NCBI GenBank assembly: GCA_018340805.1
Contig: JACMZG010001913.1
Coordinates: 17,787,629 to 17,851,628, forward strand
Direction: 5' to 3'
Source of the DNA: Microvelia longipes
Lineage: Eukaryota; Arthropoda; Insecta; Hemiptera; Veliidae
Length of the DNA: 64,000 nt
The notes below the pieces were generated by a model that was given only the letters and a program-made list of their open reading frames with translations, was not told the origin of the DNA and did no database searches. Shown here piece after piece: positions 42,131 through 53,660 of this stretch. A program made the position numbers and the translations under genes. Every line of letters starts with the position of its first letter. Position 1 is the stretch's first letter.

Positions 42131-44407
42131 ACTATTTGTATGTTCATCATTTAAGGTATATTTTTAAATATACCTTAAATATTAAAAGTAGTAAAAATGA
42201 GGTATTTAACCAGCTCCTGGAATATGCGTCTAAGGACAATCAACCTTACTATATTTGAGCATGGAAACACACTGTTTGTTACCATAAATTAACAGTGTTA
42301 ATAAACACAAATTAATCGTGATCAACTAAATATTTAATTTTGTTTAACAAGTTTGTTATAACAAAAAATTGTGGTATCCCGAAGATTCGATTTTAGAGCA
42401 CTATTTGTTGATATTAGTTCCTTATAATTACTTATAAGCCAATTTTCCTGGTGATTTTCAAGGGTGATGCGTTAAATAATTTTTAAAAAGGAATAAGCTT
42501 AGAATGAGTGCCCAAAATTTAATTTTATGAAGTCACAGGTGGAACAATATTTTTAAAGTTGTCAAAAAAATAACATATAAGTGTTTTGCAATGCTTTTAA
42601 TCCAATGGTTGGGTAAGCATCTGACTCTTGGGTTGTCAGCCTACCTTACTAGAGTACATGATAAACGCATAACATTCATGTATTGATGTTTAGTCTATCT
42701 ATACATATTGCAGGCGTTTTTTTTTTTAAATAGTTCCTCCTTGTCAATTTTAAACAACCAGTGCAAAGTATACAAATTTCATACATACCCAAGAGCCAGA
42801 TGCTTACCAGACTTCAAGTGGTAATGCAATAGGGCTAAACCCCTTCCCTTGATACTAATAATGGTACTTCTTTAGATTAGATGACCCATTTGTTTTATAT
42901 TCTTAAATCACAACATAATTACTTAGTTCAGACGGTGGGTTTGGCAGGGGGTTCAATCCCCCAGGCTGTTGTTGTGAGAACAGGATTAAACACAAAGTTC
43001 AACCCTGAAACTCATTTTTTTATCGGGATAGAGTCTAAACACAATAAAATTGTGCAAGAGAGTCTAAACTATGGGTTATAAATACCATGTGAACAGTTGG
43101 CGTTAAACGAAGTAAATGATTGACAATTAATAAATGACAAAGGTAAATAAACACAAAAATCTTTAAGGTCACCTAAACTAGAAGAAATGCCCCTAATAAT
43201 ATTAAACTACAAACAAATAATTACCTTTAACAGTGTTTCTAAAACAATCTAGTTTTCCCCAAAGTACTGCAAATACAGGCTCATGAGAAAACACAAGTCC
43301 CCGAGGTCAACCTCAACCAACAAACTTTTCTTTGACTAACAAACCATGTCATAATACTTCTTAGACAATCTGAAACAACATCATAAGTATTAGGGGATGC
43401 TTTAGTTAATTGACAAGAAATTAAATCTGTCTCAGTTAAATTAGAGCAGAATAACTGTTATGATGGACATCAATTAAAAATATAACTGAAAAATGTTAGA
43501 TAACATTAACCAATAAATTATAAATAAGATTAACAATTGTTTTATTTTACTTAATAAGAAGAAAATAATAATTTATTTCATTTGTTTTTTTGCATTTAAC
43601 CACAGCCAAATGGCTGATTTTGACAGATATAGCATGATCTGATCAAATAAATTGAGTCAATCAATACAATTGAGTTAAAATTTAGATCAAGTGTATGCCT
43701 TTATGTAATAAATACCATCCCAAGTTTCATTTCAATAAGACAAGTATATCTATGGTTTTTGTTGGATTAAAAAAGTTAAGCAGCATTGAGCGTGGTCAGT
43801 TACTATCTGAGAACGTATTGCAAAATGAATTTAACAACTTCTGAGGACGAGCGTAGCAAATCTGATATGATGAGGAAAGTTCTGAGGTACCCCGTACCCT
43901 ACTTTATGAGCTGGTATTCACTGATAACCAGGTTATATTTATTATAAATATAAAAGATTAATAAATAACTAAAAAGAAACAACAATCTTACTGACAACAA
44001 ATTAACACTTCAAAACAATAAATAAAATAAAACACAAATAATATTGAAAACTAACATCTTATCAGTTAATTTAAATACTCGCAATAACCAATTTAAACAA
44101 AAATTTACAAAAGACAGTGATTTAAGTGATTATTAATGATTTTAGCAAGTAAATAAAATAAAAACACAATAATGATGTGTCAATAAGACATTAGAAAAAT
44201 CATATTAAGTTTAAAAATTAACTATTAAATTATTAACTAATCATAATTGTTATTAACTAAATTAATTATTAAGAGAGAAACATTAAGCTAAGTCAGGGAA
44301 ATCTCTTTACCTGACCAGATTGGTGTCAAAATATAGTCTTTCGTTGTAAGGCTTAGAATTTGTTTGTCATTCTGCATCTTGCGTGACACAATTAATATGT
44401 GCCTCGG
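42131..44407. other. No supported gene
   Basis: AT-rich sequence. TAAGCATCTGACTCTTGGGT at 42613 and an inverted relative near 42790 (CCCAAGAGCCAGATGCTTAC) bracket 150 bases. A lone B-box-like GGGGGTTCAATCCCC is at about 42947. These may be SINE debris, but no full element is visible. Confidence 0.4.
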
Positions 44408-44472
44408 TTATCTTTTAAAATATTCTGAACACCTCTGCTCACTGTCATGACATTCACAGGTGCTGCTTTTAG
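44408..44472 (-). CDS. Possible exon 2 of a 41-residue secreted Cys-rich peptide
   Basis: The acceptor is ATTGTTACAG/CT. Joined in phase 1 to the exon at 46355-46415 it gives A-KSSTCECHDSEQRCSEYFKR and TAA. Three Cys in 20 residues (C-x-C-x7-C) after a hydrophobic leader suggest a small secreted peptide. It is also possible that this exon belongs to an untranslated region, since a donor-like CAG/GTAAAGAG follows at about 44311. No known family is recognised. Confidence 0.25.
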
Positions 44473-46354
44473 CTGTAACAATAGAAAATTACATTATTAG
44501 AACAACAGCAGACTAGAATTTTTAAATGTATACATTCAATGTAAATATTAAAAAGAAAAAAAAACTTATGTAATTTATTATAAGAAAATAACCAATAGTT
44601 TAAGTATCAGGGTCTTAAATTTTTGATAGAAAACTAATACAGTTTTACACACATGATATATTAAAGAATAAAGGAGCAAATCAGTCACCGATCATAAAGA
44701 TTTAATCAGAGACATCTCTGAAAGAATTTGACTGTCTATTTAGGTAGAGATTTATTTCACTTGATTAAAGATGGTGAATCAAGTAAAAACACGGTTATTT
44801 TACAATGAACACACCTTTTTAAATGAGCCTTAAATAATGCTGTAAATTTTACATGGAGATTGTATGATGGTAACAAACTTCTAGTTTGTAACCATTGGCA
44901 ATTGTATACATAGAATATAGTAATTTTAAAAACAAAATGCTACCCGCAAAGCCGGCTCGTTGCCATTCTAGAGCCAACTATAGAAGAATGTAAACAAGAT
45001 TAATATAGTAGCAGTGACATATTAATATCAAGATCAAGATAAAAATTTTTAAGTTTATTAAACCCATAAGGAAAGAAACTCCTACTTCGCTGTACCAAGT
45101 TATAATGACGTCCCAAATTATTTTTGAATTTGAGCTGTGGTTTCATACAAAGATTAATGTCTTTCATTTATTGTCGGTCAATAAATTTTGTCTTGGAAGC
45201 TGTATGAAGGTGACTGCCATAAAGATTTTGAGATTATTGAAAAATTTGATATCAAACTTTCTCATATTCCTCTACGTCAATACATTTATTGTTCATAATT
45301 GTTATTAATTAGATTTTCCGGGTAGGCATTGAATAAATAATAATATAATTCAGATTGAGTATGCAAGAATGCTATAAAATAACAATATTAACAAGTTGTT
45401 AAGAGAAGGAAATGATTAAAGTATCGCTAAAAATATAAGAGTTAAAATTTTGAATAGAAGAGTTGGATAAGAAGTGCCACGGAGAGGGTAAAATAACCTG
45501 ACCCCCCCCTACACATCGCCCCCCTTGCAGCTGTAGGGACTTTTATCTTCTTTTTTACTGTGTTACAAGCATTGCATTTTCTACCTTCCAGCTGATTTTT
45601 AGTCACGTGACCATGTCGAAAGATATAGCGCAGCGAGTATAACAGTAACAAAAATAGTAATAGAAGTAATATATTATACTTATGGAAGTAACAGAAGTAA
45701 AGTGTTAGATGTAATAGTTACAGTAGACTAAAGTAGTACATAAACCAAGTAGGGAAACGAACACGATTTCTGTCAAACCTGGCATTTAGTTCACATTCTG
45801 TCCACCAAGGAGTCGGCTCAAATTTTCCTACGGGCGAAAATGTAAACAAACTATTTTACGTTTTCAAAATTTTTGTTTTTATTGCATACATTTGTACAAT
45901 TTAGTATAAAATGTTAATCATTTGAGTTAAAAATACTGTCACATCCAATAGAGGTTTAAGTGCGAATCTTTAAATACTAGTTTTTGAATTACTTAAAACG
46001 AGAGGAACTTAAACTTTTTTTTCGAGTGCACTACTGAACTTAGTACATTTTTGCGTGTAATATTTGTTTTTTCCCTTTCAAATATTAATTGTAATTAGTA
46101 ATTTTACAACTTTAACACAACATTTTTGAATATATTAAAAGCAATCGTGATTTTAAGTTATATTTAAGGCAATACATTGTCGTCTGGATGTTCTTCAACA
46201 TTTTAATAAAAACATGTACTTTACCTTTACTATATTTTCTCTTTAACTAATTTATAAATTGTTTCACATAATTTAATACAACATCATTAAACTATCACGT
46301 ACATATTAAAGTAAGAAAACACGATTAAAAGCTTATATTAAAAGTAAAACTCAC
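44473..46354. other. Putative intron or intergenic region, no other gene seen
   Basis: AT-rich, with a C-rich run at about 45503-45533. The open frames at 45105-45308 and 45442-45651 have no supporting signals. Confidence 0.4.
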
Positions 46355-46415
46355 CTAAAGTTACCAGGGTTTCCAATAAAACTAAGTAAAAAAACGTAAA
46401 TCCTAAGAGGCGCAT
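46355..46415 (-). CDS. Possible exon 1: signal-peptide-like leader
   Basis: ATG at 46415-46413, inside GCGCATGCGC, opens MRLLGFTFFYLVLLETLVTL (20 residues, one Arg then a hydrophobic core, typical of a signal peptide). The donor is CTTTAG/GTGAGT, phase 1. The upstream 80 bases are GC-rich compared with the rest (GCGATGCGTGCGTAGCG), as in a promoter. GCGCATGCGC is a consensus NRF1-type palindrome. The start codon lying within that site is odd, so the frame may be accidental. Confidence 0.3.
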
Positions 46416-47164
46416 GCGCAGAGGTGCATTCAGAATACTGCGGTAGCGATGCGTGCGTAGCGGTCATTGCGATGCGGAAAATGATGGTTTCACAATTGCC
46501 ATATTTTTTATTTTTGAGCCAGCAATCAACTGATCACGCATGTCTGATTTTTTTACACAGATAGGATAAAGGAGGTAGATAGAGCAGGAGATAGGAGTTT
46601 CCCTACTTGGTTTATATATTACTTTACAGTAGACATTCTAATGAAAATACATAGAGGTATTATTATTAGAAGGGGCCCTAGAGGTTAAATTTCGAAACGT
46701 CGAAAAATTAACCTGATCACTTTCGGTTATAAATATAATAAAATAGTCAGAACAAAATAACAATAACTGATATAGTAAACGTTAAAATACAAATCAAAAC
46801 ACAAACAATGCGCGGGAAGACTTAATAAATTGATTTATTATAACCTAAATTCACTCTTGAATAAGGTTACACAGAGCCACAAAAAGATGTTTCAAACAAA
46901 GCCTATCTCAATGTATTGATATAGGTTATGCCCCCTCTACAAGTATATATCTTGTAGTATATATCTTTATGTAAAAATAATGGTAAAATGGTAATAGAAA
47001 TATTCAAAATGGCTGAAGATTTGAAAGTAAAAAAGGATCGTCGAACATCCATTGCGTTCAATCAACTTATAATAAATTTTCAATCAACCTATAATAAACT
47101 ATTTTATAATTTTAGTCAAATGTTAAATAATTTTTTTTTAAATTGAATAGACTAATAAAAATAA
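46416..47164. other. Upstream region, no gene seen
   Basis: It contains the GC-rich patch at 46416-46480 described above. Another GCCATTTTGAAT core on the minus strand is at about 47002-47013. Confidence 0.4.
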
Positions 47165-47262
47165 AGTTTCGAGGCTCACTTTACTTGACCGGACGCTCCG
47201 CTCTGCAAGAAGGCTGAAAGTCAACTAAATAGAGACGGCCGGGCCTTCCTGTTATATACGTT
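47165..47262 (-). promoter_or_regulatory. TATA-type leader module, minus strand
   Basis: Read on the minus strand: GTATATAACAGG (about 47247-47258), then the GC-rich GGCCCGGCCGTCTC, TTTCAGCCTTCTTGCAGAGCG and possible donors (TCAA/GTAAAG, AAA/GTGAGC). The order TATA, GGCC, TTCAGC..TC.TGCAG, donor is the same as in 5994-6073 on the plus strand. In both modules a GCCATTTTGAAT core follows about 250 bases downstream. It may be a related promoter or the leader of a repeat. Confidence 0.4.
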
Positions 47263-47435
47263 CCCTTGCGTCGCCATGACTACCGTCGTAAGAAATAATT
47301 TTTAAATATTTCATTTTATTTTTTATTGATTTATTAAAATTTATTGGTGGTTTTTAACAAATATTTATTTTCAATAAATAATTCGTAATTGGTGGTTTCG
47401 TGGGAGCCACTTCTGTCTGGTCTGTATGGGACAAG

Positions 47436-47920
47436 AAGGCGCGGTCGAATATCACGGCCTTCTAGAACGTTGCATCACCAACAAACTTTTTTTAACTTTT
47501 TTTTCAAAATTTTTAGTAATTAGCCGGATTTGTGATAAATGAAGCCTATTTCCGTAATCTACACGCTCTTTTGGTTAACCTCAAAGAGTATTTACATTCA
47601 CTCAACGATTTATTTTTAATCTAACTTGGTACATACATAATACTGTTAGACGTCAATGTTAACAAATTATGACATGTCAAAAATATAACACAAATATTAA
47701 CGTCTAACAGTAGTTTATGTATGTACCAGTTATATTCAAAATAAATCGTTGAGTGAATGTAAATACTTTTGAGATTAACCAAAAGAGCGTGCAGATTACG
47801 GAAATAGGCTTATTTATCACAAATCCGGCTAATTACTGCAAAGTTTGAAAAAAAAAGTTTATACAAAAAGTTTGTTGTGATCAACGTTCTAGAAGGCCGT
47901 TGGATATTCGACCGCGCCTT
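47436..47920. mobile_element. Foldback (hairpin) element with 220-bp arms
   Basis: The left arm (47436-47654, AAGGCGCGGTCGAATATCAC...) and right arm (47699-47920, ...GATATTCGACCGCGCCTT) are near-perfect inverted repeats, with a loop of about 44 bases. No coding sequence. No clear target duplication was found. It is unrelated in sequence to the foldback at 13.7-20.3 kb. Confidence 0.85.
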
Positions 47921-48005
47921 AGAGGTAGAGGCTCCTTAACTATGCTACCAACACACCATCTAGGACTACTGAACCCAACAGATATCGTAGAGGACATTGA
48001 CCTAG

Positions 48006-48025
48006 ACATGTATGCAACATTATTT

Positions 48026-48073
<48 letters not shown>

Positions 48074-48100
48074 ATATAATATATATATATATGTATGTAT
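48006..48100. repeat. (TA)n microsatellite
   Basis: TA dinucleotide tract with a few breaks; the end reads ATGTATGTATG. Confidence 0.95.
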
Positions 48101-48224
48101 GTAAGAGTTTTTACCTTCTTCTGTAAGACGAACGATGAGTCTAGAAGGCTTTCTCAAATCGAAAAGAAACTTGGCATATGGCGAGATGTTGGGGAGGTTA
48201 AGAGCCCTTTTGATTGAAAAAAAA

Positions 48225-48378
48225 TTATGACATCGTGGGAAAGTAATGTGAGGAGCCAATAAGGTTAGTCCTGGATATTATACCACGCTCTCAATTTCAA
48301 ATCAGGCCAACCTTACTGGTTCCTCAACACTATTTTCCCCTCCTGTCAACTGATTTTAGCCGTGTGCCATACTATAGT
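48225..48378. mobile_element. MITE family 1 copy
   Basis: ATGACATCGTGGGAAAGTAATG at the left, CCTGTCAACTGATTTTAGCCGTGTG at the right, and the inner CCTGGATATTATACCACGC block. It shows that family 1 is also present 36 kb from the other copies. Confidence 0.72.
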
Positions 48379-48539
48379 TTTTAATTTTGTCAAACATTTG
48401 TTATAAAGGCAAACATTTAAACATTTGTATGAGAATTTATGTCTTGAAACAAATTTCGTATAAATAAAATAAATAAATATTACCAAAATGTAGTCGCTGG
48501 TCCATTGATATTTGTACTAAACTATTATCAATAATATAA

Positions 48540-48865
48540 TTATATCATTTGATAACACCGAGTTTTGCAAAACATGAATAGTTTGACCAAAGATTGTGCG
48601 AGGTAGAGACACCTAGGAAATGTTCATCATTGAACATTCGTCATCATTGATGGCTCGACATAATGTCATGTCACACTCTGTTCGTTACGTCTAACTCATC
48701 AGGGCGCCGACAGAGCCTGAACTCACTCGACCTCAATTAATGCCAAAGAATATAATGTGAAATATTAGAGACGAGCGGTGCTCTCTTACCGCCATCATGC
48801 ATGGCAAGCAAAACATATATCATTTGATTACTACCGAGTTTTGCAAAACATAATAGTTGACACAA
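48540..48865. repeat. Dispersed repeat with 40-bp direct flanks
   Basis: ATCATTTGATAACACCGAGTTTTGCAAAACAT at 48545 recurs as a direct copy at 48819, and inverted at about 62600-62640. Between the first two, 48614-48812 is similar to 57128-57322 (ATGGCTC.ACAT.ATGTCATGT.CACTCTGTT and GCGCCGA.AGAGCCTGAACTCAC). No coding sequence. Confidence 0.6.
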
Positions 48866-49084
48866 TATAATTATACATATTCCTTACTCATACATACAGA
48901 TATAAACATTTTTTACTTTTGAGTTCTAAGGGAGCTAAAACATGAATATTTTATAAAAGAATATAAATAAAACATAGACATAAATATTATACTTTGGGAA
49001 TCAGAAGGACAAGTGGATTCCTCCAGTCCATGGGTCCATAGTGATGACCTCAATAAAGGAAATTTTCTTTGAAAATTTACTGAA

Positions 49085-49255
49085 ATGGGTGTCCAACATA
49101 GAGTAATTATTATTTTACTTCATGGTGTCCCAACATGAAGTAATTTTTATATTACTCTCAGATGTCCCAACCATAGATAGAGAATTATTATATTACTCTC
49201 ATGGTGTCCAACATAGAGTAATTATTATATTACTCTCATGGTGTCCAATATGTTG
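49085..49255. repeat. Minisatellite, about 38-bp unit
   Basis: Four to five copies of GGTGTCCAACATAGAGTAAT..TATTATATTACTCTCAT. Confidence 0.85.
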
Positions 49256-49504
49256 TTAAATCTTTCCTTTCTCTTTTATCATAAAGATAAGGAAGCAAAT
49301 TAGGAGTGAATGTAGTAATATTAATTTTGTACTTAATTGTAATTAATTTTCTACTCTTTACCGATGGGTAAGGTGTCACTGTCTGAATCAAGAAATACCA
49401 GGTTGGTATTACTGGAAGATTTGAATCAGCCAGTAATACATGTAGAAATAAAAAACCTATAGGAACTGAGTTTTAAAAATAATCATGATAGAAACAGATT
49501 ACTG

Positions 49505-49690
49505 TGTCCTCAGGAGTATTTGGAGTACTGGGTGCCAGTACTATTTAGATACTGGGTGTCCAGCACTATTTAGAGTACTAGGAGCCCAGTACTATTAAGT
49601 TCTGGGTGCCCAGTACTATACAGAGCACTGGGTGCTTAGTACTATTTAGAGTACTGGGTGCCTAGTACTACTTCTTTAGAATACTGGGTT
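49505..49690. repeat. Minisatellite, about 27-bp unit
   Basis: Six or seven copies of TACTGGGTGCCCAGTACTAT.TAGAG; the unit has an internal palindrome, so each copy can form a hairpin. Confidence 0.85.
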
Positions 49691-50358
49691 ACCTTCAAAC
49701 TCCATGGAAAATTTTAATTTAAAATATTAAGTAGAAGGAATAGTTTGTCTGGTTTGCATATGATAACAAACCAAACTTAAAATAAGAAACAAAAACTAAG
49801 AACATTAAATTTATTGCTTTCTTCATAAAAATTTATTAAAAAATGGCACTTGATACAACTTTTTAAGTACAATATTTAAAATTTTACAACTCAAAACAAT
49901 TTCTAAGCTATTATAATTGGAGTAATAGAGGTTAGATAGTTGTTGGCAAACAAATACAGGTTCATTAGGACTTATTACAACCCAATAATAGAATCAAATG
50001 GGTTGAATTCATTTAGTTTTTAGTATTATTTACTTACATCTCGACATTCCTTATTTTGATTTATTTTTTACTTGGTCTTTTATTACGTTTCTGTATTTTT
50101 ATTTAATCCTTGTCATATTTTATCCCACCGGTAACAAAAAATACATGGACAAACAAATTACTATCAAGCAAAGCTGCTGTGCACCTCATTATTGCTTACC
50201 TCTCTGTCAAATGTTTATGTAATATTAAGAAAATTTAACAAATTATATAATGTCAGTAATATTATTATATCGGAATAGAATTAACAAGTGAAATCACTCA
50301 TGTATTTTGAGCATTCAATATGATTGGAAATGTCAAAAGAATAAAAGTTTGTCCTCTA
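49691..50358. other. No gene seen
   Basis: AT-rich sequence between the minisatellite and a family 3 MITE. Confidence 0.4.
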
Positions 50359-50699
50359 CAGTCTACATTTTAAGCATTTTGAGAATTGACCAATCAGAGA
50401 AGCCGCTGCTAACCTATTCCATCATAACCGCTGTATGGAAATAACCTTCTTCCCAGCAATCGTTCCCTTCATTTGTGGTTCTTCTTGTGTTTACATCGTT
50501 TTGAGAACTACTTTCAAATTAATTATGAAAATGATATTGTAAAATAAAACTATACAAAAGAAATGGAAAAAACATCGTCAAGAAAATACGAGTAGAATAA
50601 CCTGATTTCTTTACATACATACTTGTAGGGATTTTTTATCTTTGGATTCAGTGGTGCCGAAACTGACCTGTCAAGATTTTTAAAGTAGTCAATAGACTG
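50359..50699. mobile_element. MITE family 3 copy, inverted
   Basis: Ends CAGTCTACATTTTAAGCATT (degraded) and AAGTAGTCAATAGACTG, with TA at both borders; the internal ACCAATCAGAGAAGCCGCTG and AAACATCGTCAAGAAAATAC blocks identify the family. Confidence 0.76.
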
Positions 50700-50884
50700 T
50701 AGGGTTACTTTTAGCAACTATTGTAATCGTAGAGGAGGTTGTGCTTAATTCATGTTGCCTGTCATTGATGAAGGTTATATGTAAACCATGGAAACTATTG
50801 GTTATGACAGCTGCATTTATTGTAATAATCAAATTATTTTTCTTTTCATTCCTTATTATTTTAACCTAATAAAAATGGATTGCA

Positions 50885-51910
50885 ATTGTCATGTTCTGTA
50901 TTACAAAAATTCAGAAACTAATAGTAAAAAAAGTTTTCAAACTTCAACATAACGCTAATGATGTCTGGTAAGTTTACATTCCATTCAATTATTTAATCCA
51001 GGTAATCACACGTAGGTGTCTAAATTTAAAAACATCTTTTAAATTGTTTTAGTCTGCATTAAATGCCAAAATATATCTTCTAGCAAGTGGATAATTTAGC
51101 AAATAATGTTCACCTGATTAAATCAATTAAATAAAATGTATACTTATTTGCTATTAGAAGGGTTTTGTGGAAGTTTAAAGATGACAAAGACCGCACAAAG
51201 CGCTTCGGCTAGTTAGAAGTATGGTTAAAAAGTTAATTTCAAATGAAATCTAGGCAAAAAGTGGAAAATTAAGCCACATCTACTCAGTTAAAAAGTAGGT
51301 CTGCCGCAGCACTAGCGTCGAACGTTATCCAAATTTTCCCACCACTGAGTAGACAGCCTTACTGTTTAAGTATCTATAGTCTCTACTTTTGCCGATGTCA
51401 TGTTCTGCATTACAAGAATTTAGAAAATAGTAAATTTTTTTAAACGTTCACAGAACCCTACTGATGGCAGGTAACTTCACATTTTGTTTAATTAATTTTT
51501 AATTTCATCAATTTAATCAGGTAATCTCATGTGCAGCATCTTGCCAATGTGATTAAAAGCCAATTTTTAAATTGACTGATTCAGGCTGCATTAAATGCCA
51601 AAATTAGTCTTCTAAAATGAGGATAATTTAGCCACTATTGTTAATTACTACCTGACTAAATAAATTAAAATAATCAATTAATTGAATGCAGTGTAAACTT
51701 ATCTGCATCAGAAGTGTTCTGTGAAAGTTTAGAGGATGAAGGTCGCACAAAGAGCTTCAGCTAATTAGGACTATGTCTATACAAAGTTAATTTTAAACTA
51801 AATGAGGGCAAAAAGTGGAAAATTAAGCTCCACCCACTCAGTTGAAAGGCCCGTCACAGTGCTAACATGACCGGAATCCATATTTTCCCACTCTCTTAGT
51901 CTCTGGAGTA
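50885..51910. repeat. Tandem duplication of a 0.5-kb unit
   Basis: 50885-51370 and 51395-51910 share a long chain in the same order: TGTCATGTTCTG.ATTACAA, CTGCATTAAATGCCAAAAT, GTGGAAGTTTAAAGATGA.., CGCACAAAG.GCTTCGGCTA and GGCAAAAAGTGGAAAATTAAGC. They are about 75 to 80 percent alike by eye. The end is 0.2 kb from the phosphatase gene stop codon. No coding potential. Confidence 0.75.
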
Positions 51911-52120
51911 GACTTCCTATCCTCCATCCATCCGACCTCACAAATAACTTTAGATGCAATATATAATATTGCAAACGAAAATGATGGCTCTGTTTTAATA
52001 AAGGCCGACTTTACTAAGCAATATCAGGACTTTTCTAAAACAATTTCAGTTTGAATTATCTCTAGTTAGGGGACAGAACCTGGAGACCTCTTTATTCAAT
52101 TATATTAGCTTGTATTAAAA

Positions 52121-52681
52121 CTATGTTTGATTTAAAATGTTAGCTTCATATTTAAGGAGCTGTTTAACAAATCCTTGATTAGGTTCAATAATTGGACGTA
52201 ATTTTTTTAAAAAATCATGAGCTTGTTGGTATGTCCATTTGTTAATTTTCATCAAGTATGCAATGACAACAGTGGACGATCTGGACACACCAGCTTGGCA
52301 ATGGACGTATATAGTTTCATCGGCATTCCTAGCCGACTCGATCACAGAATTAGCAGTCTCTAAATGTGGCAAAATATTAAATCTGGCATGATCTAAAAGG
52401 CGTAAATGTGTGTAAGATATACCTTCAAAATTAGGCACATTAAGCAATCCTAAAGTTAACACATGCTTAATTTTAAAATTTTCAAGTAAATCTTGATCTA
52501 ATGCAGGATCTATTGCACCCATGTATAAGTTTGGTAATACTTCTGTCATGTCGTTATTTGAATTGGAAAATAAGCCTCCATTTGTAGTTCGAATAACGAA
52601 TTCTTTCTTGTTCTCATCATCTGGAATTTGAGAAGTGATTGTATCCTCTTTTTTGGAAGAAATATTCTCAGAAATACTCAT
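52121..52681 (-). CDS. Atypical dual-specificity protein phosphatase
   Basis: A 186-residue uninterrupted frame. The active-site loop is HCQAGVSRSST (Cys128, Arg134) and the likely general acid is Asp97 (LLDHARFN), 31 residues before the Cys, as usual for the DSP family. Blocks EVLPNLYMGAIDPALDQDLL...KHVLTL, ETIYVHCQAG, VIAYLMKINKWTYQQAHDFLKKLRPIIEPNQGFVKQL are typical of DUSP12/DUSP19-like enzymes, which dephosphorylate Ser/Thr and Tyr residues. It has no C-terminal zinc-binding domain as in DUSP12/Yvh1, and no KIM/rhodanese domain as in MAPK phosphatases. The first 40 residues are polar and disordered. The gene has no intron and no damage: it is either a compact gene or a retained retrocopy. 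The first ATG is used; a stop precedes it. Confidence 0.92.
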   Translation of the reverse strand: MSISENISSKKEDTITSQIPDDENKKEFVIRTTNGGLFSNSNNDMTEVLPNLYMGAIDPALDQDLLENFKIKHVLTLGLLNVPNFEGISYTHLRLLDHARFNILPHLETANSVIESARNADETIYVHCQAGVSRSSTVVIAYLMKINKWTYQQAHDFLKKLRPIIEPNQGFVKQLLKYEANILNQT

Positions 52682-53396
52682 CCTTTTATCGATCTTCTAC
52701 AACAGTAATGTTCTAGCAATAAATTATAGCTACTAAACATTAAAATTAATAAAAATATAGTATGTTCACTTAAACTTCTATAGTATATCACATTTTATCT
52801 ATAAGTACGAAAATTATCATAAGATAAAAGATGCACTTAACTAATTTAGTTAATAAAAGATAAAAGTAATAAAAAATAAATACAAATACTAGGGGCGGAG
52901 CCTGTTTTATTCTTCTAGTTCTTTTTTCTTTTCAAATTTTTGAAAACAACAGAGGTGACGCAACAATTTGATGCCGCCAATTACAATAAAAAAATCGTTC
53001 ATTATTGTATTCAAAATATCTTAAATAAAGATAATTGAAGGTATTATCGAAAGAGAAAATAGAAGGAAAGTTATTTTAGTTTCCATTGCTCTTTAATAAA
53101 AATAATAACAAATTTTTAATAACGATATATTTTAAAAGCGCCTTCAAACTGTGAAATTAGATTAAACTGCAATACATATATGCATTGAAGATTGGAAAGT
53201 ATTTTAGTTTAGGAAGTATAATAATATACTAAAAGTTTAGGATGATTTAGTAATGCATACTAATATTTTTAGATTAAACATTTATGGATTATTACCTGAA
53301 GAAGGGCAAAAAGAAATTTTCAATGACTTATACTTATCTTTAAAAACTACTTTTGTTCTAATTAGATATTGTTCAACCTAAAATTTGTGATGGTAC

Positions 53397-53397
<1 letters not shown>
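52682..53397. other. Upstream region of the phosphatase gene
   Basis: AT-rich. No TATA or initiator could be fixed. No other gene seen. Confidence 0.4.
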
Positions 53398-53477
<80 letters not shown>

Positions 53478-53581
53478 ATATATATATAAAATTGTATCCT
53501 TAAAAATAAATGCGTGGGTACGTCAATTAGCGAGTTTTCTATGTACAAAATGACACGTATATAATAGGTCGCGTATATATA

Positions 53582-53640
<59 letters not shown>

Positions 53641-53660
53641 TATATATATATAATATAAAA
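53398..53660. repeat. Two (TA)n tracts around a short unique island
   Basis: (TA)n at 53398-53490 and 53574-53660, separated by about 85 bases (ATTGTATCC...GGTCGCG). The open frame at 53378-53689 (Tyr/Ile repeats) comes from the TA tract. Confidence 0.95.

Noticed and set aside
42600..42975. Lys-tRNA-like words (TAAGCATCTGACTCTTGGGT; GGGGGTTCAATCCCC)
   Set aside because: The two boxes are over 300 bases apart and no cloverleaf forms; may be SINE debris.
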